DNA of 64,000 nt from JANYBT01 sp038211475 (lineage in GTDB: Bacteria; Acidobacteriota; Terriglobia; Terriglobales; Acidobacteriaceae), in the NCBI GenBank assembly GCA_038211475.1, contig JBBQVN010000002.1:27183-91182 (forward strand), written 5' to 3'. The notes under the pieces are model-generated. The model was not told the origin of the DNA, ran no database searches, and saw only the letters and a program-made list of their open reading frames with translations. Shown piece after piece: positions 9,429 through 17,519 of the stretch; position 1 is the first letter of the stretch; each line of letters starts with the position of its first letter. The position numbers and the translations under genes are program-made.

Positions 9429-9980
9429 CTAGCGAGGCGATTCAAAAATCTCAATCCACAATTTCAGCGTGCGATCGTGCCGATCTACAGGTCCAATCAG
9501 ATGGTGGCGAAGCTCCTTCTCATAGCGTTCCCGAAGTACTTGGGCGTCTAGCTTCCGGGAGCGGAACAAGTAGTCTGCATCATCGCGGTCTTTCTGGCTA
9601 TTCCGCTGCAGTTTGGACAAAATGCAATCGTAGGGGTCTGGGACAAGCAACTTCAGATGCTTGAATCCGCCCGCCGCCCATTCGCTCAGCCTCAACTCAT
9701 AATCCTCAGGCAGACTCGTGATCGCGACCCGATGCAGGCAAATCCCATATTTCTGATGGAGAGGCGTGCCTTCGCCAGCTTGCGCTTGAAGATTCAAATT
9801 CGCAGGCACAGCTGTGTAGTAGTCAATGTCGCCCGTGGTGCGGGGCAAGCCGTAGTAACAAGCGAAAACAAATCCCCCGATGCAATGCAGCGCGAGCGGC
9901 TCGGTAAGCGCCTCGTCGATTTCGGCCAGGAAGTCTTTCCACGGCGACGGCAGCCCGGCGCTGACATTCTTAGCTGGCAT
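9429..9980 (-). CDS. Nucleotidyltransferase-like protein, candidate toxin
   Basis: This 183-residue protein has a DNA-polymerase-beta-like nucleotidyltransferase core: CIGGFVFACYYGLPRTTGDIDYY gives a Gly-Gly turn followed by the Asp-x-Asp metal pair (GDIDYY). The fold resembles DUF6036/AbiEii-type proteins. The start codon overlaps the end of the XRE regulator gene by 11 bases, so translation is coupled. Such two-gene pairs often act as toxin-antitoxin modules in which the nucleotidyltransferase modifies tRNA or proteins. That role is inferred here. Confidence 0.75.
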   Translation of the reverse strand: MPAKNVSAGLPSPWKDFLAEIDEALTEPLALHCIGGFVFACYYGLPRTTGDIDYYTAVPANLNLQAQAGEGTPLHQKYGICLHRVAITSLPEDYELRLSEWAAGGFKHLKLLVPDPYDCILSKLQRNSQKDRDDADYLFRSRKLDAQVLRERYEKELRHHLIGPVDRHDRTLKLWIEIFESPR

Positions 9981-10656
9981 AGGGAAGGTGGTCCGGGCGC
10001 ATGTCTGTTAACAGGTTCCAGTGCACCGCGTCCTCTGTCCGGTTCTCTCTGAGCCACTCCCGCTCGCTTTCCGTCCGCGGAGGACGGTAGAACAAATCTT
10101 CCTTCACGAGCCGGCTGTCGTCGAGCGTGCTTTCAAGTTTGCTCAACTCGGTGGCTCGGGCTCGCTCGCCTTGGGTTTCGGCCACCCGCCGCGCCAGTGC
10201 AACGACAAATCCGAGACGGTTTTGCAGATTAAGTTTTCGCGCGTTTCCCACCAGCCATGCGTCCGGCTGGGCATATTTGACGGCAACCCAGGGCAAAGCC
10301 TCAGCCACGCGTCCGTCGAGACTCTTCTGCGCCAGTGCCGTCAGCAGGACCTCGAAAGGGTGCTTCTTGCTTGTGTGAGAACGAAGAAACGCAAAGCCGG
10401 GATACCCAAGCTTAGCCAGCCACTCGGTCAATCGTTGATCGTCGGTCGCTCTGGGCACAAAGTTGTCGGCAAGCGGAAGGACCTCCGGGGATAGCTCATA
10501 GACCAACGCAGCCCGGCGAACCAGTTCCGGAGTGAGCCGCCTCTTCCCGTTTTCCAAGAAGTTCAAATACGCCTGTGTCATCCCCAGCCGAGCCGCCGCC
10601 TGGGATTGCGTCCAATCCTTGTGGAGGCGTGCCGACTTGAATTCGCGTGTTTCCAT
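9970..10656 (-). CDS. XRE-family regulator, candidate antitoxin of the nucleotidyltransferase
   Basis: The frame is open to 10872 but the real start is the ATG at 10654-10656 (METREFKSARLHKDWTQSQA), giving 228 residues. Residues ~8-60 are an XRE helix-turn-helix (WTQSQAAARLGMTQAYLNFLENGKR). The remaining 160 residues are helical and of unknown family. A near-consensus promoter ends just before this ATG, with operator-like repeats inside it. This suggests autoregulation and a leaderless mRNA. It overlaps the downstream nucleotidyltransferase gene. Confidence 0.8.
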   Translation of the reverse strand: METREFKSARLHKDWTQSQAAARLGMTQAYLNFLENGKRRLTPELVRRAALVYELSPEVLPLADNFVPRATDDQRLTEWLAKLGYPGFAFLRSHTSKKHPFEVLLTALAQKSLDGRVAEALPWVAVKYAQPDAWLVGNARKLNLQNRLGFVVALARRVAETQGERARATELSKLESTLDDSRLVKEDLFYRPPRTESEREWLRENRTEDAVHWNLLTDMRPDHLPYAS

Positions 10657-10663
10657 ATTCGCT

Positions 10664-10692
10664 GTTATAACGGCTTTGTTATATTTTGTCAA
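10664..10692 (-). promoter_or_regulatory. Near-consensus sigma-70 promoter with embedded TATAAC repeats
   Basis: On the minus strand TTGACA (10687-10692) is followed by 17 bases and TATAAC (10664-10669). The -10 box ends seven bases before the ATG at 10656, so transcription should start at or next to the start codon. TATAAC also occurs within the spacer 14 bases upstream, and GTTATAAC is itself palindromic. This fits binding of the XRE product over its own promoter. Confidence 0.7.
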
Positions 10693-10740
10693 GACTGGAG
10701 CCGGCAGCGAAGACTCGTGAAAAGGGTGCTTTGGCTGACA

Positions 10741-10875
10741 GCGGGAGTACCGGGAGCGCCACGATGCCCGTTTCTGGCATTGTGCGGTGGGAGGGCACAC
10801 TTGATCTCGACCATTTCGGTAGCACCGAAACCCACACATCGCAACGGCCGCGTGGAGTGGCGCACCCGGCAACTC
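10741..10875 (+). repeat. Hairpin-forming interspersed repeat, copy 1
   Basis: The sequence is alignable over ~110 bases to 11990-12125 (shared blocks: ATGCCCGTTTCTGGCATTGT against ATGCACGTTCTTGGCATCGT, then GGTGGGAGGGC, CTTGATCTCGAC, ATTTCGG and CACACATCGCA). It contains a stem CACGATGCC / GGCATTGTG. The two copies flank the secreted-protein gene at 11154. Compatible with an acidobacterial REP-like element. Confidence 0.6.
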
Positions 10876-10881
10876 GGAATG

Positions 10882-11109
10882 TTATAGCGTCTCTGAGGTC
10901 ATTCCTTCTGCCTTGCGAGCACGCGCGTTCAGTCGGATTCTCCAGTAGTCATCGTGCCAGACCTGGACAACGATGAATGCCAGGGATGCCAGTAAAAACT
11001 CCCACTTGGAAGTGATGGAAGCACCCCGCACAATAACGAGGACGACGTATGCCATGTAGACGACTTTGGCGGGTGAGAAGAGATGGATTGCTACATCCCC
11101 GATGCCCAT
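10882..11109 (-). CDS. Small membrane protein of unknown function
   Basis: 75 residues with two hydrophobic stretches: about 10-28 (SPAKVVYMAYVVLVIVRG) and 36-52 (WEFLLASLAFIVVQVW). A basic tail (RIRLNARARKAEGM) follows. There is no recognised family. It is divergent from the secreted gene at 11154 with 44 bases between them. It may be a genuine small gene or chance; composition favours real. Confidence 0.45.
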   Translation of the reverse strand: MGIGDVAIHLFSPAKVVYMAYVVLVIVRGASITSKWEFLLASLAFIVVQVWHDDYWRIRLNARARKAEGMTSETL

Positions 11110-11153
11110 GAGCCGCTCCTTAAAACGCGCAGCGGACTTATAATAACACCACT

Positions 11154-11893
11154 ATGCGACAGACCATCCTTTTGGTTGGCATCTTTCTGTGCGCACTATC
11201 TGTTGCTCTGCGCGCGCAGCCAACGCCGCCAGTGGCGGAACCGGAGAGTGACATCGCAACTTGGTGGAAGACATTCGCTCCCGGACAACGCGATGCACTC
11301 CTCAAGATAATGACGCCGGAACAAAAGCACACACTCCGTGCCCTGATTGAGCAAGCCGCGCAGCACGAGGGGGCCACGCAAAAGGATGCGGGTGTTTCAG
11401 ACACTGCTGTACCGCTTGGCACAAGCGAACAGCAAGCCATTGAACAGCTTCGCACCCTCGCGGAGGCAATTAGGAAGTGCCCAGACCAACAGCCCCCGCC
11501 CGGCAAGTCAGGTATTCGCGTGTCCGCTCCGTTGAACGTCACTTGGAATCTTGAACAGGTCCATTCGGCCCGTTCGCAGAAAATGGGCTACGTCGAGTTT
11601 GTTCAAACCTTCAGTGATGTTCACGTTCGGGCTCCGTTGGAGCAGTGTAAGAAGGGAGACTCAGCCTGTAAGGCTCGCAATCAAGCTTCAGAAATGGCCG
11701 AACTGGATATAGCAGCCCGACGCCCCCTTCGTCTCAAGTTCGAATTCGGTATGAATTCGATCTAAGCATTCGAGGCCTGGAGTTTGTCGAGGGGCTCCAC
11801 AAGAAAGAAACCGACGACAGCAAGCACTGGTTAGCATCCAGCTTGGACGGTTGCACCGGAGACGCCGTTCGAACGACCGCCAAGACTCAGTAA
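11154..11893 (+). pseudogene. Secreted hypothetical protein with an apparent frameshift near its C-terminus
   Basis: The main frame (11154-11765, 203 residues) has a signal peptide (MRQTILLVGIFLCALSVALR followed by AQ). It stops at TAA 11763 after KFEFGMNSI. In another frame the protein continues without interruption as YEFDLSIRGLEFVEGLHKKE, ending with GCTGDAVRTTAKTQ at a TAA at 11891-11893. Composition and Cys spacing continue the pattern of the first part. A one-base change around 11745-11760 would restore a ~245-residue exported protein. This is either a sequencing error or a true mutation. Function unknown. Confidence 0.6.
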
Positions 11894-11989
11894 GCACAAC
11901 TGGGAGGGCCGGTGGCCCACTCAAGTCCGGTTTTGGCTTGAGTGGGGACGCCGTGCAGTGGAAGAACCTCCCCGTGAGTCACCACAGCA

Positions 11990-12125
11990 GCGGGAGAGCG
12001 GGGGTCCCCGCGATGCACGTTCTTGGCATCGTGGGGTGGAAGGGCGCTCTTGATCTCGACGCATTTCGGCGGCGGCGAACCGCACACATCGCATGTGCGG
12101 GATGTGTGGGGCACGCGTGCAGCGC
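11990..12125 (+). repeat. Hairpin-forming interspersed repeat, copy 2
   Basis: The second copy of the repeat at 10741-10875. It begins GGGAGAGCGGGGGTCCCCGC and carries the stem CGATGC / GCATCG around ACGTTCTTG. The divergence from copy 1 suggests an old family. A RAYT-type transposase relic lies ~540 bases downstream, which fits a REP origin. Confidence 0.6.
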
Positions 12126-12190
12126 CTACCCACCCGCCGATCATCGAGGTCCTCACACACCCGGATTGTGCGTCAGATTCACCGCTCGAA

Positions 12191-12461
12191 TTAAGTTATT
12201 TCTGTGACAAAGCCCCATCGACCCAGGTGATTCTCTATCAAAGGTTCAGCGTAATTCACAAAAGCAGTTACGAGCTTGTCCGTCTTTGAGACCGCTTCCG
12301 CAAGGATCGAGCTGAATTTCTCACCACCGGCCGCATGGCCGACGAGAATCTCTGCTGAGCCGTGCGAGGGTTACGATATATGAGAACTTCTCATCCTTAC
12401 GGCACTTCTCAAACATGTCCGGGTCACACTTCATTTGCCAATTGACGTCCTGATCGCTCAC
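12191..12461 (-). pseudogene. Frameshifted remnant of a hypothetical protein
   Basis: A GGAGG site (12468-12472) precedes a GTG at 12459-12461, which opens MSDQDVNWQMKCDPDMFEKC and runs to SYIVTLARLS before breaking. A second frame then reads protein-like to a TAA at 12191: SAEILVGHAAGGEKFSSILA, through TDKLVTAFVNYAEPLIENHL to GRWGFVTEIT. The good ribosome site and two complementary halves indicate a gene that lost bases or its middle. Family unknown. Confidence 0.5.
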
Positions 12462-12656
12462 ACTGTGCCTCCATTGGCGTTCTGGCTGATGAGATAACCG
12501 TGTCGGCTCCTAACGACCGATAGACTTGGGCACTGCTCAGCCACCAAGGCTCGTAGAAAAGGAGCGTGCCGTCTGCCCCACACCTCGCGTCTCGTCACAA
12601 TCCGAGAGCGAGCCTGGTCACAGTCAATCCCCTCCAATTCCGTCCTACCCTGAAGT

Positions 12657-12770
12657 GTGACCCGAAAGCTCCACCGCCACTACGGTGCCAAACACCTGCA
12701 CCATACCACCTGCAGCTGCCAACTCCCTATTTCTCAGACACCTGGAAGAATGTTTGTGGGCAGCTCGGGG
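12657..12770 (+). pseudogene. Relic of a REP-associated tyrosine transposase (RAYT)
   Basis: The translation RKLHRHYGAKHLHHTTCSC matches the N-terminus of Y1-type RAYT transposases (pattern RGLHRxYGxxHLHFITCSC). After CSC the frame is lost: NSLFLRHLEECLW continues in another frame. Only about 40 residues survive. The catalytic His-x-His and Tyr regions are absent, so it is inactive. Confidence 0.6.
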
Positions 12771-12777
12771 ACCGGTA

Positions 12778-13191
12778 CTAAAGCTGCCTCACGGACAGGC
12801 TGGGAATCAGTTGGAAGTGGCGCAGGTTGCTGGTGGCTACGCTATAGCCGAGTTCCAGGGCTGTGACGCCGATCAACAGATCGGCGAGCGGAAGGCGCAC
12901 ACCTTTCGCTTGGTTCTCCCCGTCGATCTGACCGGCGCGAAGAGCGACCGTGATCGTGACCGGATGAATGGGCAGTGCCGTGATCAGTTCTTGGATGAAC
13001 TGCTGCCGCTGTGCTTTTCGCGCGGCTGTGTCAGCGCGGGCCGCGCCGTGGGCCAGTTCGATCAGCGTGACCACGGAGATGGCGATGTCAGTATTTCCCT
13101 CTGTGCGGGCGATGCCGGCGAGCATCTGCCGTATATTCTGTCCCTGCCGCTCAGCTTTGATCAGAACACTGGAATCGAGGATCAGTCCCAT
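12778..13191 (-). CDS. vapC: PIN-domain toxin (VapC family)
   Basis: A 137-residue PIN-domain ribonuclease. Acidic active-site residues are seen in LILDSSVLIKAER (Asp6), ISVVTLIELAHG (Glu) and PLADLLIGVTALELGYSVAT (Asp). It overlaps the upstream antitoxin by 10 bases. VapC toxins cut tRNA or rRNA until neutralised by the cognate antitoxin. Length and motifs are complete, so it should be functional. Confidence 0.9.
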   Translation of the reverse strand: MGLILDSSVLIKAERQGQNIRQMLAGIARTEGNTDIAISVVTLIELAHGAARADTAARKAQRQQFIQELITALPIHPVTITVALRAGQIDGENQAKGVRLPLADLLIGVTALELGYSVATSNLRHFQLIPSLSVRQL

Positions 13192-13460
13192 GAAGGCGGT
13201 TCAAGCGGTTCGCGGTGGCTCTCGATAGCAGACTTAACATCCTCGGCGAAGTCAGCATCCATGACCGCTGTCGAGTCCTCGGGCAGCACCGCGATGCACT
13301 CGGAGATGGTGCGGCGCGGCACGGCCGGCGCGTGGATTATCGCCACTGGCAGTTTGCCGCTCTCGATCACGATCTCGGCACCAGCGCGCACCCGCGCCAG
13401 TACGTCAGCAAAGTTGCTGGCCGCTTCCGCTTCCGAAATGTGGATAACGGTTTTCGCCAT
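13182..13460 (-). CDS. Phd/YefM-type antitoxin of the VapC pair
   Basis: The frame is open to 13544, but the start at ATG 13458-13460 (MAKTVIHISEAEAASNFADV) fits the family and gives 92 residues. The N-terminal Phd/YefM fold (EAASNFADVLARVRAGAEIVIESGKLPVAII) binds operator DNA. The acidic C-terminus (VMDADFAEDVKSAIESH) should bind the PIN toxin. It is the first gene of the pair and probably autorepresses. Confidence 0.85.
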   Translation of the reverse strand: MAKTVIHISEAEAASNFADVLARVRAGAEIVIESGKLPVAIIHAPAVPRRTISECIAVLPEDSTAVMDADFAEDVKSAIESHREPLEPPSWD

Positions 13461-13597
13461 AGCCTGAATTATAACGTCACCCGCAAGACTCGGAACTTTT
13501 CTCCCGCCCGCGCGCTCCCATCTCTCGCAAAAGAGCCGAGACATGGCTCACCCCCCACCCCTGCACCCGCCTCATCTCCCCAAACACCGTTCCGAGA

Positions 13598-14977
13598 TTA
13601 CTTCGCTCCGTCCTTCGCCTCGTCCTTCGCCTTCGACCTCGCCAGAAACCGCTCGATGTAGCCGGTATCAATCTTGCCTTCGCGAAACTCCGGGTCGGCC
13701 AAAATGCGGCGATGCAGAGGAATGGTCGTATAAATCCCCTCTACAATGAACATCTCCAGCGCGCGTCCCATGCGCGAGATGGCCTCGTCCCGATCCTTGC
13801 CGCGCACTACGAGCTTCGCTACCAATGAGTCGTAGTAGGGAGGAATTGTGCCTTCGGCGTAGGCGGCGGTGTCAATGCGCACACCTGTTCCGCCGGGAGC
13901 ATGAAACGCAGTGATCTTTCCCGCCGAGGGGGTAAATTTCTCCGGATGCTCAGCATTGATGCGGCATTCAATAGCGTGGCCGCGATGCACAATGGGGCCG
14001 TGTAGCACATCTTCCATCCGCGCTCCCGCCGCGATCATGATCTGCGCCTTTACCAGGTCCACATCCGTCACCATCTCTGTCACCGGATGTTCCACCTGGA
14101 TTCGAGTATTCATTTCGATGAAGTACATCCGCCGGTCCTGGTCCATTAAAAACTCAATCGTGCCCGCGTTGACGTAGCCGATCTCCGACAGCGTTTTGCA
14201 CAACACATCACCAATTTCCTGGCGCAGTTCCGGCGTCATCTGCGTCGAGGGCGACTCTTCCAGCAGTTTCTGGTGCCGTCGCTGAATCGAACACTCGCGC
14301 TCTCCCAGGCTGATCACCTTTCCATAGGAGTCGGCCAGAATCTGAAACTCAATGTGGCGCGGCCGCTCCACAAATTTCTCCATGTAGAGGTCGCCATTGC
14401 CGAACGCAGCGGCCGCCTCCGAAGAAGCCTGCAGGAACAAAGCGGGCAGCTCTTGATCGCTGCGTACAATCCTCATTCCCTTCCCGCCTCCACCCGCCGA
14501 AGCCTTGATGATGACCGGGTATCCGACCTGCCGAGCCCACTCCAGAGCCTCCAGATCGGAGCCCAGAATGCCGTCCGAACCGGGCAGAATCGGCACTCCC
14601 GCCTTCTTCATCGCTGCCCGCGCTTTTTCTTTTTCGCCCATCAGCCGCGTGATCTCCGGCGGCGGACCAATGAACTTGATCCCGCAGGTCTCACAAACTT
14701 CGGCAAAATTCGCGTTCTCCGCCAACAACCCGTAGCCGGGATGCACTGCATCCACATTCGCAATTTCCGCCGCGCTGATTACCGCTGGAATATTCAGGTA
14801 ACTTAATGCCAGCTGCGGCGGCCCAATGCAGATCGCTTCGTCGGCAAAACGCACCGGTAGCGAGTTCCGGTCAGCCTCGCTGTAGATGGCCACCGTCTTG
14901 ATGCCCAGTTCTTTGCAGGCACAAATAATGCGGAGGGCAATTTCTCCGCGATTGGCGATCAAAATTTTCTTGAACAT
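13598..14977 (-). CDS. accC: Acetyl-CoA carboxylase, biotin carboxylase subunit
   Basis: The ATG at 14975-14977 (MFKKILIANRGEIALRI) is the family start; the upstream extension is not conserved. It gives 459 residues. Domains in order are the BC N-domain, the ATP-grasp with the glycine loop KASAGGGGKGMRIV and HIEFQILAD, the metal site FIEMNTRIQVEHPVTE, and the C-terminal domain. It carboxylates biotin on AccB with ATP and bicarbonate, the first step of malonyl-CoA synthesis. It has a ~45-residue mostly Lys/Asp/Ala tail end (ARSKAKDEAKDGAK). It is last in the pepQ-accB-accC operon. Confidence 0.97.
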   Translation of the reverse strand: MFKKILIANRGEIALRIICACKELGIKTVAIYSEADRNSLPVRFADEAICIGPPQLALSYLNIPAVISAAEIANVDAVHPGYGLLAENANFAEVCETCGIKFIGPPPEITRLMGEKEKARAAMKKAGVPILPGSDGILGSDLEALEWARQVGYPVIIKASAGGGGKGMRIVRSDQELPALFLQASSEAAAAFGNGDLYMEKFVERPRHIEFQILADSYGKVISLGERECSIQRRHQKLLEESPSTQMTPELRQEIGDVLCKTLSEIGYVNAGTIEFLMDQDRRMYFIEMNTRIQVEHPVTEMVTDVDLVKAQIMIAAGARMEDVLHGPIVHRGHAIECRINAEHPEKFTPSAGKITAFHAPGGTGVRIDTAAYAEGTIPPYYDSLVAKLVVRGKDRDEAISRMGRALEMFIVEGIYTTIPLHRRILADPEFREGKIDTGYIERFLARSKAKDEAKDGAK

Positions 14978-15106
14978 TTTGGTGATTGTGTCCAGACCAG
15001 CCTCTTCCGCCATTTCTGGACTTGGTTTCTACTTACACCCGCGCGGCCCTACTCCACAGGGTTCGCACTTCCCCGCCCCAGGGGTTGCACTGCCCCACCG
15101 CAGACT

Positions 15107-15571
15107 CTAGGCCCGCGCCCGCAACGCAAACAGTTCCTGGTTGTACTCAATGGGTTGGCCATTCTTCACCAGCATCTTCACCACTTCGCCGGCTGCATCC
15201 GACTCGATTTCGTTCATCAGCTTCATGGCTTCCACAATGCAAATGACCTGGCCCATTTCCACCACGTCGCCCGGTTTCACAAATGGCGGCGCTCCTGGCG
15301 AAGGCGATTCGTAATACGTCCCCACAATCGGCGAGCGCACGATGTGCAGATTCTCTTCCGCAGGCTTGGGTGCGCGAGGTGGGGCGGCCGCTACCACGGG
15401 CGCAGCAGTCGCTGCCGCCGCAGTGGCCGGGACCGTCTGGACTTCCTGCGCGGGCGCAGCGTAACCACCGCGCTTGATGCGCATCTTGACGTCGCCGCGT
15501 TCCAACTCAAATTCGGCGATGTCCTTCTCGATCAGGAATTCGATGAGTTCTTTGATTTCTTTTTGGTTCAT
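15107..15571 (-). CDS. accB: Acetyl-CoA carboxylase biotin carboxyl carrier protein
   Basis: 154 residues. The N-terminal helical part MNQKEIKELIEFLIEKDIAE is followed by an Ala/Pro-rich flexible linker (about 38-72). The biotinyl domain holds EAMKLMNEIE with the biotin-accepting Lys117. It carries carboxybiotin between AccC and the carboxyltransferase. It lies 129 bases upstream of accC and 45 bases after pepQ, in the same direction. Confidence 0.96.
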   Translation of the reverse strand: MNQKEIKELIEFLIEKDIAEFELERGDVKMRIKRGGYAAPAQEVQTVPATAAAATAAPVVAAAPPRAPKPAEENLHIVRSPIVGTYYESPSPGAPPFVKPGDVVEMGQVICIVEAMKLMNEIESDAAGEVVKMLVKNGQPIEYNQELFALRARA

Positions 15572-15616
15572 GGTTTGAGTCCAGCTTCGCCCGCACTCCA
15601 GCGACTCTAGTGACGA

Positions 15617-16717
15617 TCAATTGAGAACGATCAATTGCTTGTCCGAAGGCGCCAGCACTTCACACCCGTTCTCGGTCACCACCACCGTGTCTTCGATCCG
15701 GACGCCCCACTTGCCCGGAACATAGGCGCCGGGTTCGATGGTGATCACCATCCCCGGCCTCAGCACTTCCGTCTCAACTGCTGCCAGGCGGGGTGCTTCG
15801 TGAATCTCCAAACCTACCCCATGCCCGGTGGAGTGACTGAAATACCGCGCCAGCTTGCTTCTACGCAATGACTTCCGCGCTTCCGCATCCACCTCTGCTG
15901 CCCGCACTCCTGGCCGCACCGCCGCCAGGCCCGCCAACTGCGCTTCCAGCACCGCCCCATAAAAACCTTTGGCTTCTCGGGAGGGGCTCCCCACGTGCAC
16001 CGAACGCGTGCGATCCGAACAATAACCTGCGAGTATAACACCAAAATCGCAGACCACGAATCCACGCTTTGAGACGATTTGAGAGGAGGCTCGCCCATGC
16101 ACCAGAGCCGAGCGCTTGCCGCTGGCAATGATGGTTGAAAACGCCATCCCCTCCGCGCCTTTCATGCGCGCTTCGTACTCCATCCCCGCTGCGACTGCAT
16201 TTTCCGTCACTCCCGGACGAAGCTTGGCACATGCTACCTGAAACAAACTCGCCCCCAACTCGGCCGCCGCACGCATCAGTCGAATCTCGTCCGCGTCCTT
16301 GATCATGCGCAGGCGCTCAACCAGTTGCGGCGCTTCTTTCAGCCGAAATCCCTTTCCCAGACTTGACACCAACCGGCGACGCGACCCTAAGGTGAGACTC
16401 TCAGCCTCTATGCCAAGCGCCAATCTTGCGCGGCCGGACAATTTGCTGCGATGCTGAGCCAGCCACAAGCCTCCTTCCACAAGCGGCGGCAGCTTCCCGA
16501 TAACGATTCTTGCGTCGCGGACTTCGGCATGAGCTTGGGTTCGGTAGCGCCCGTCAGTGAACATCGCCGCGCCAGCCCCGTAAACCAGCAGCGCCGCTGC
16601 ACTGCCGGTGAAACCAGTCAAGTAACGGATGTTTGGCTGATGGGTGACCAGCAGAGCGTCCAAGTCCTGCGCGCCAAGCTGGTCTCGCAATCGTTGCAGG
16701 CGGCCAGCGTAATTCAT
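15617..16717 (-). CDS. pepQ: Xaa-Pro aminopeptidase / Xaa-Pro dipeptidase (M24 family)
   Basis: A 366-residue cytoplasmic metallopeptidase. It has a creatinase-like N-domain (1-125) and a pita-bread M24 domain. Metal ligands are visible: the Asp in VVCDFGVILAGYCSDRTRSV, His in STGHGVGLEIHE, Glu in VITIEPGAYVPG and Glu in VRIEDTVVV. It removes N-terminal residues before proline. Its position before accBC is common in several phyla. Whether it is PepP- or PepQ-like cannot be decided here. Confidence 0.88.
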   Translation of the reverse strand: MNYAGRLQRLRDQLGAQDLDALLVTHQPNIRYLTGFTGSAAALLVYGAGAAMFTDGRYRTQAHAEVRDARIVIGKLPPLVEGGLWLAQHRSKLSGRARLALGIEAESLTLGSRRRLVSSLGKGFRLKEAPQLVERLRMIKDADEIRLMRAAAELGASLFQVACAKLRPGVTENAVAAGMEYEARMKGAEGMAFSTIIASGKRSALVHGRASSQIVSKRGFVVCDFGVILAGYCSDRTRSVHVGSPSREAKGFYGAVLEAQLAGLAAVRPGVRAAEVDAEARKSLRRSKLARYFSHSTGHGVGLEIHEAPRLAAVETEVLRPGMVITIEPGAYVPGKWGVRIEDTVVVTENGCEVLAPSDKQLIVLN

Positions 16718-17519
16718 GCCAGCGAGTTTATCAGGAGCCCGCGCTCAGATTGACGCAACCCGCGCGTCACAACACTGAACCCAATAAAACGATTCAGTGA
16801 ATCGCTAATTGAGCGAGTCGCAACTCAACGCAAGACAAATAGAAAGCCATTCAGAATTCCAACGCATTCTCGGTAAACGCGACGAGGTAAACGAAATTGT
16901 CCAAGCGGAGGGTTTGCTTCATTAGCGAGGCTAGCGCGAATAGCCATTAGCTATTTACTAAGTGGTAATATAGGACCAAATCAGTCCGAGATAGCTGTTT
17001 AGAGGCACCCTGAGTAACGAGAACCCGTCGGGTGACCCAAAAAGCTCCACCCAGCCCCTCCGAAGCGACTGGCGGTACCCTACAACGCCAACAGATGGCA
17101 TCGTACGCGATGCGCCCGATCACTTTTCCCGTCCGGGAAACTCATTTCGCTTCCTTCGGAACTGTGGCGCTCGCATCTCCGGCGCTTCGCGATCTAAAGT
17201 TACGAAGCTAAGTCTATGATACCATTGGCCCACAAGCTGAAATAGTCGCTACATGCCCTATTCGTAGTGCAAATGGCCCGAGCGAGATGCCCGCCGCGCC
17301 GTCGCGCACTGGCAGACTCTCGCCCTCCTCGTCTGGCCCGAACGTACCTTGTCGCTGGCCCGGGAAATCGTCAGTCGCGCATCGCATCAGTGGGTCGGAC
17401 TGGTGGCTCGCGCTCGTAGGTTGCAACTCGCCGGTCTCTGGCCCCGTGGGGTCGCTACTCATGGGTCTCACTCGTTGATCGATGCTCGTGAGGTCCCCCC
17501 TCGTGGTCGCACTCGTCGT
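16718..17519. other. 800-base stretch without a recognisable gene
   Basis: This lies between pilQ and pepQ, both minus strand. The part next to pepQ should hold its promoter. I see no protein-like frame, tRNA or known riboswitch. The segment 17214-17500 is rich in scattered GCGA/TCGC words and may be decayed coding DNA. Confidence 0.4.

Noticed and set aside
17214..17471. 85-codon minus ORF between pilQ and pepQ
   Set aside because: Low-information composition, no ribosome site; probably chance in GC-rich DNA.
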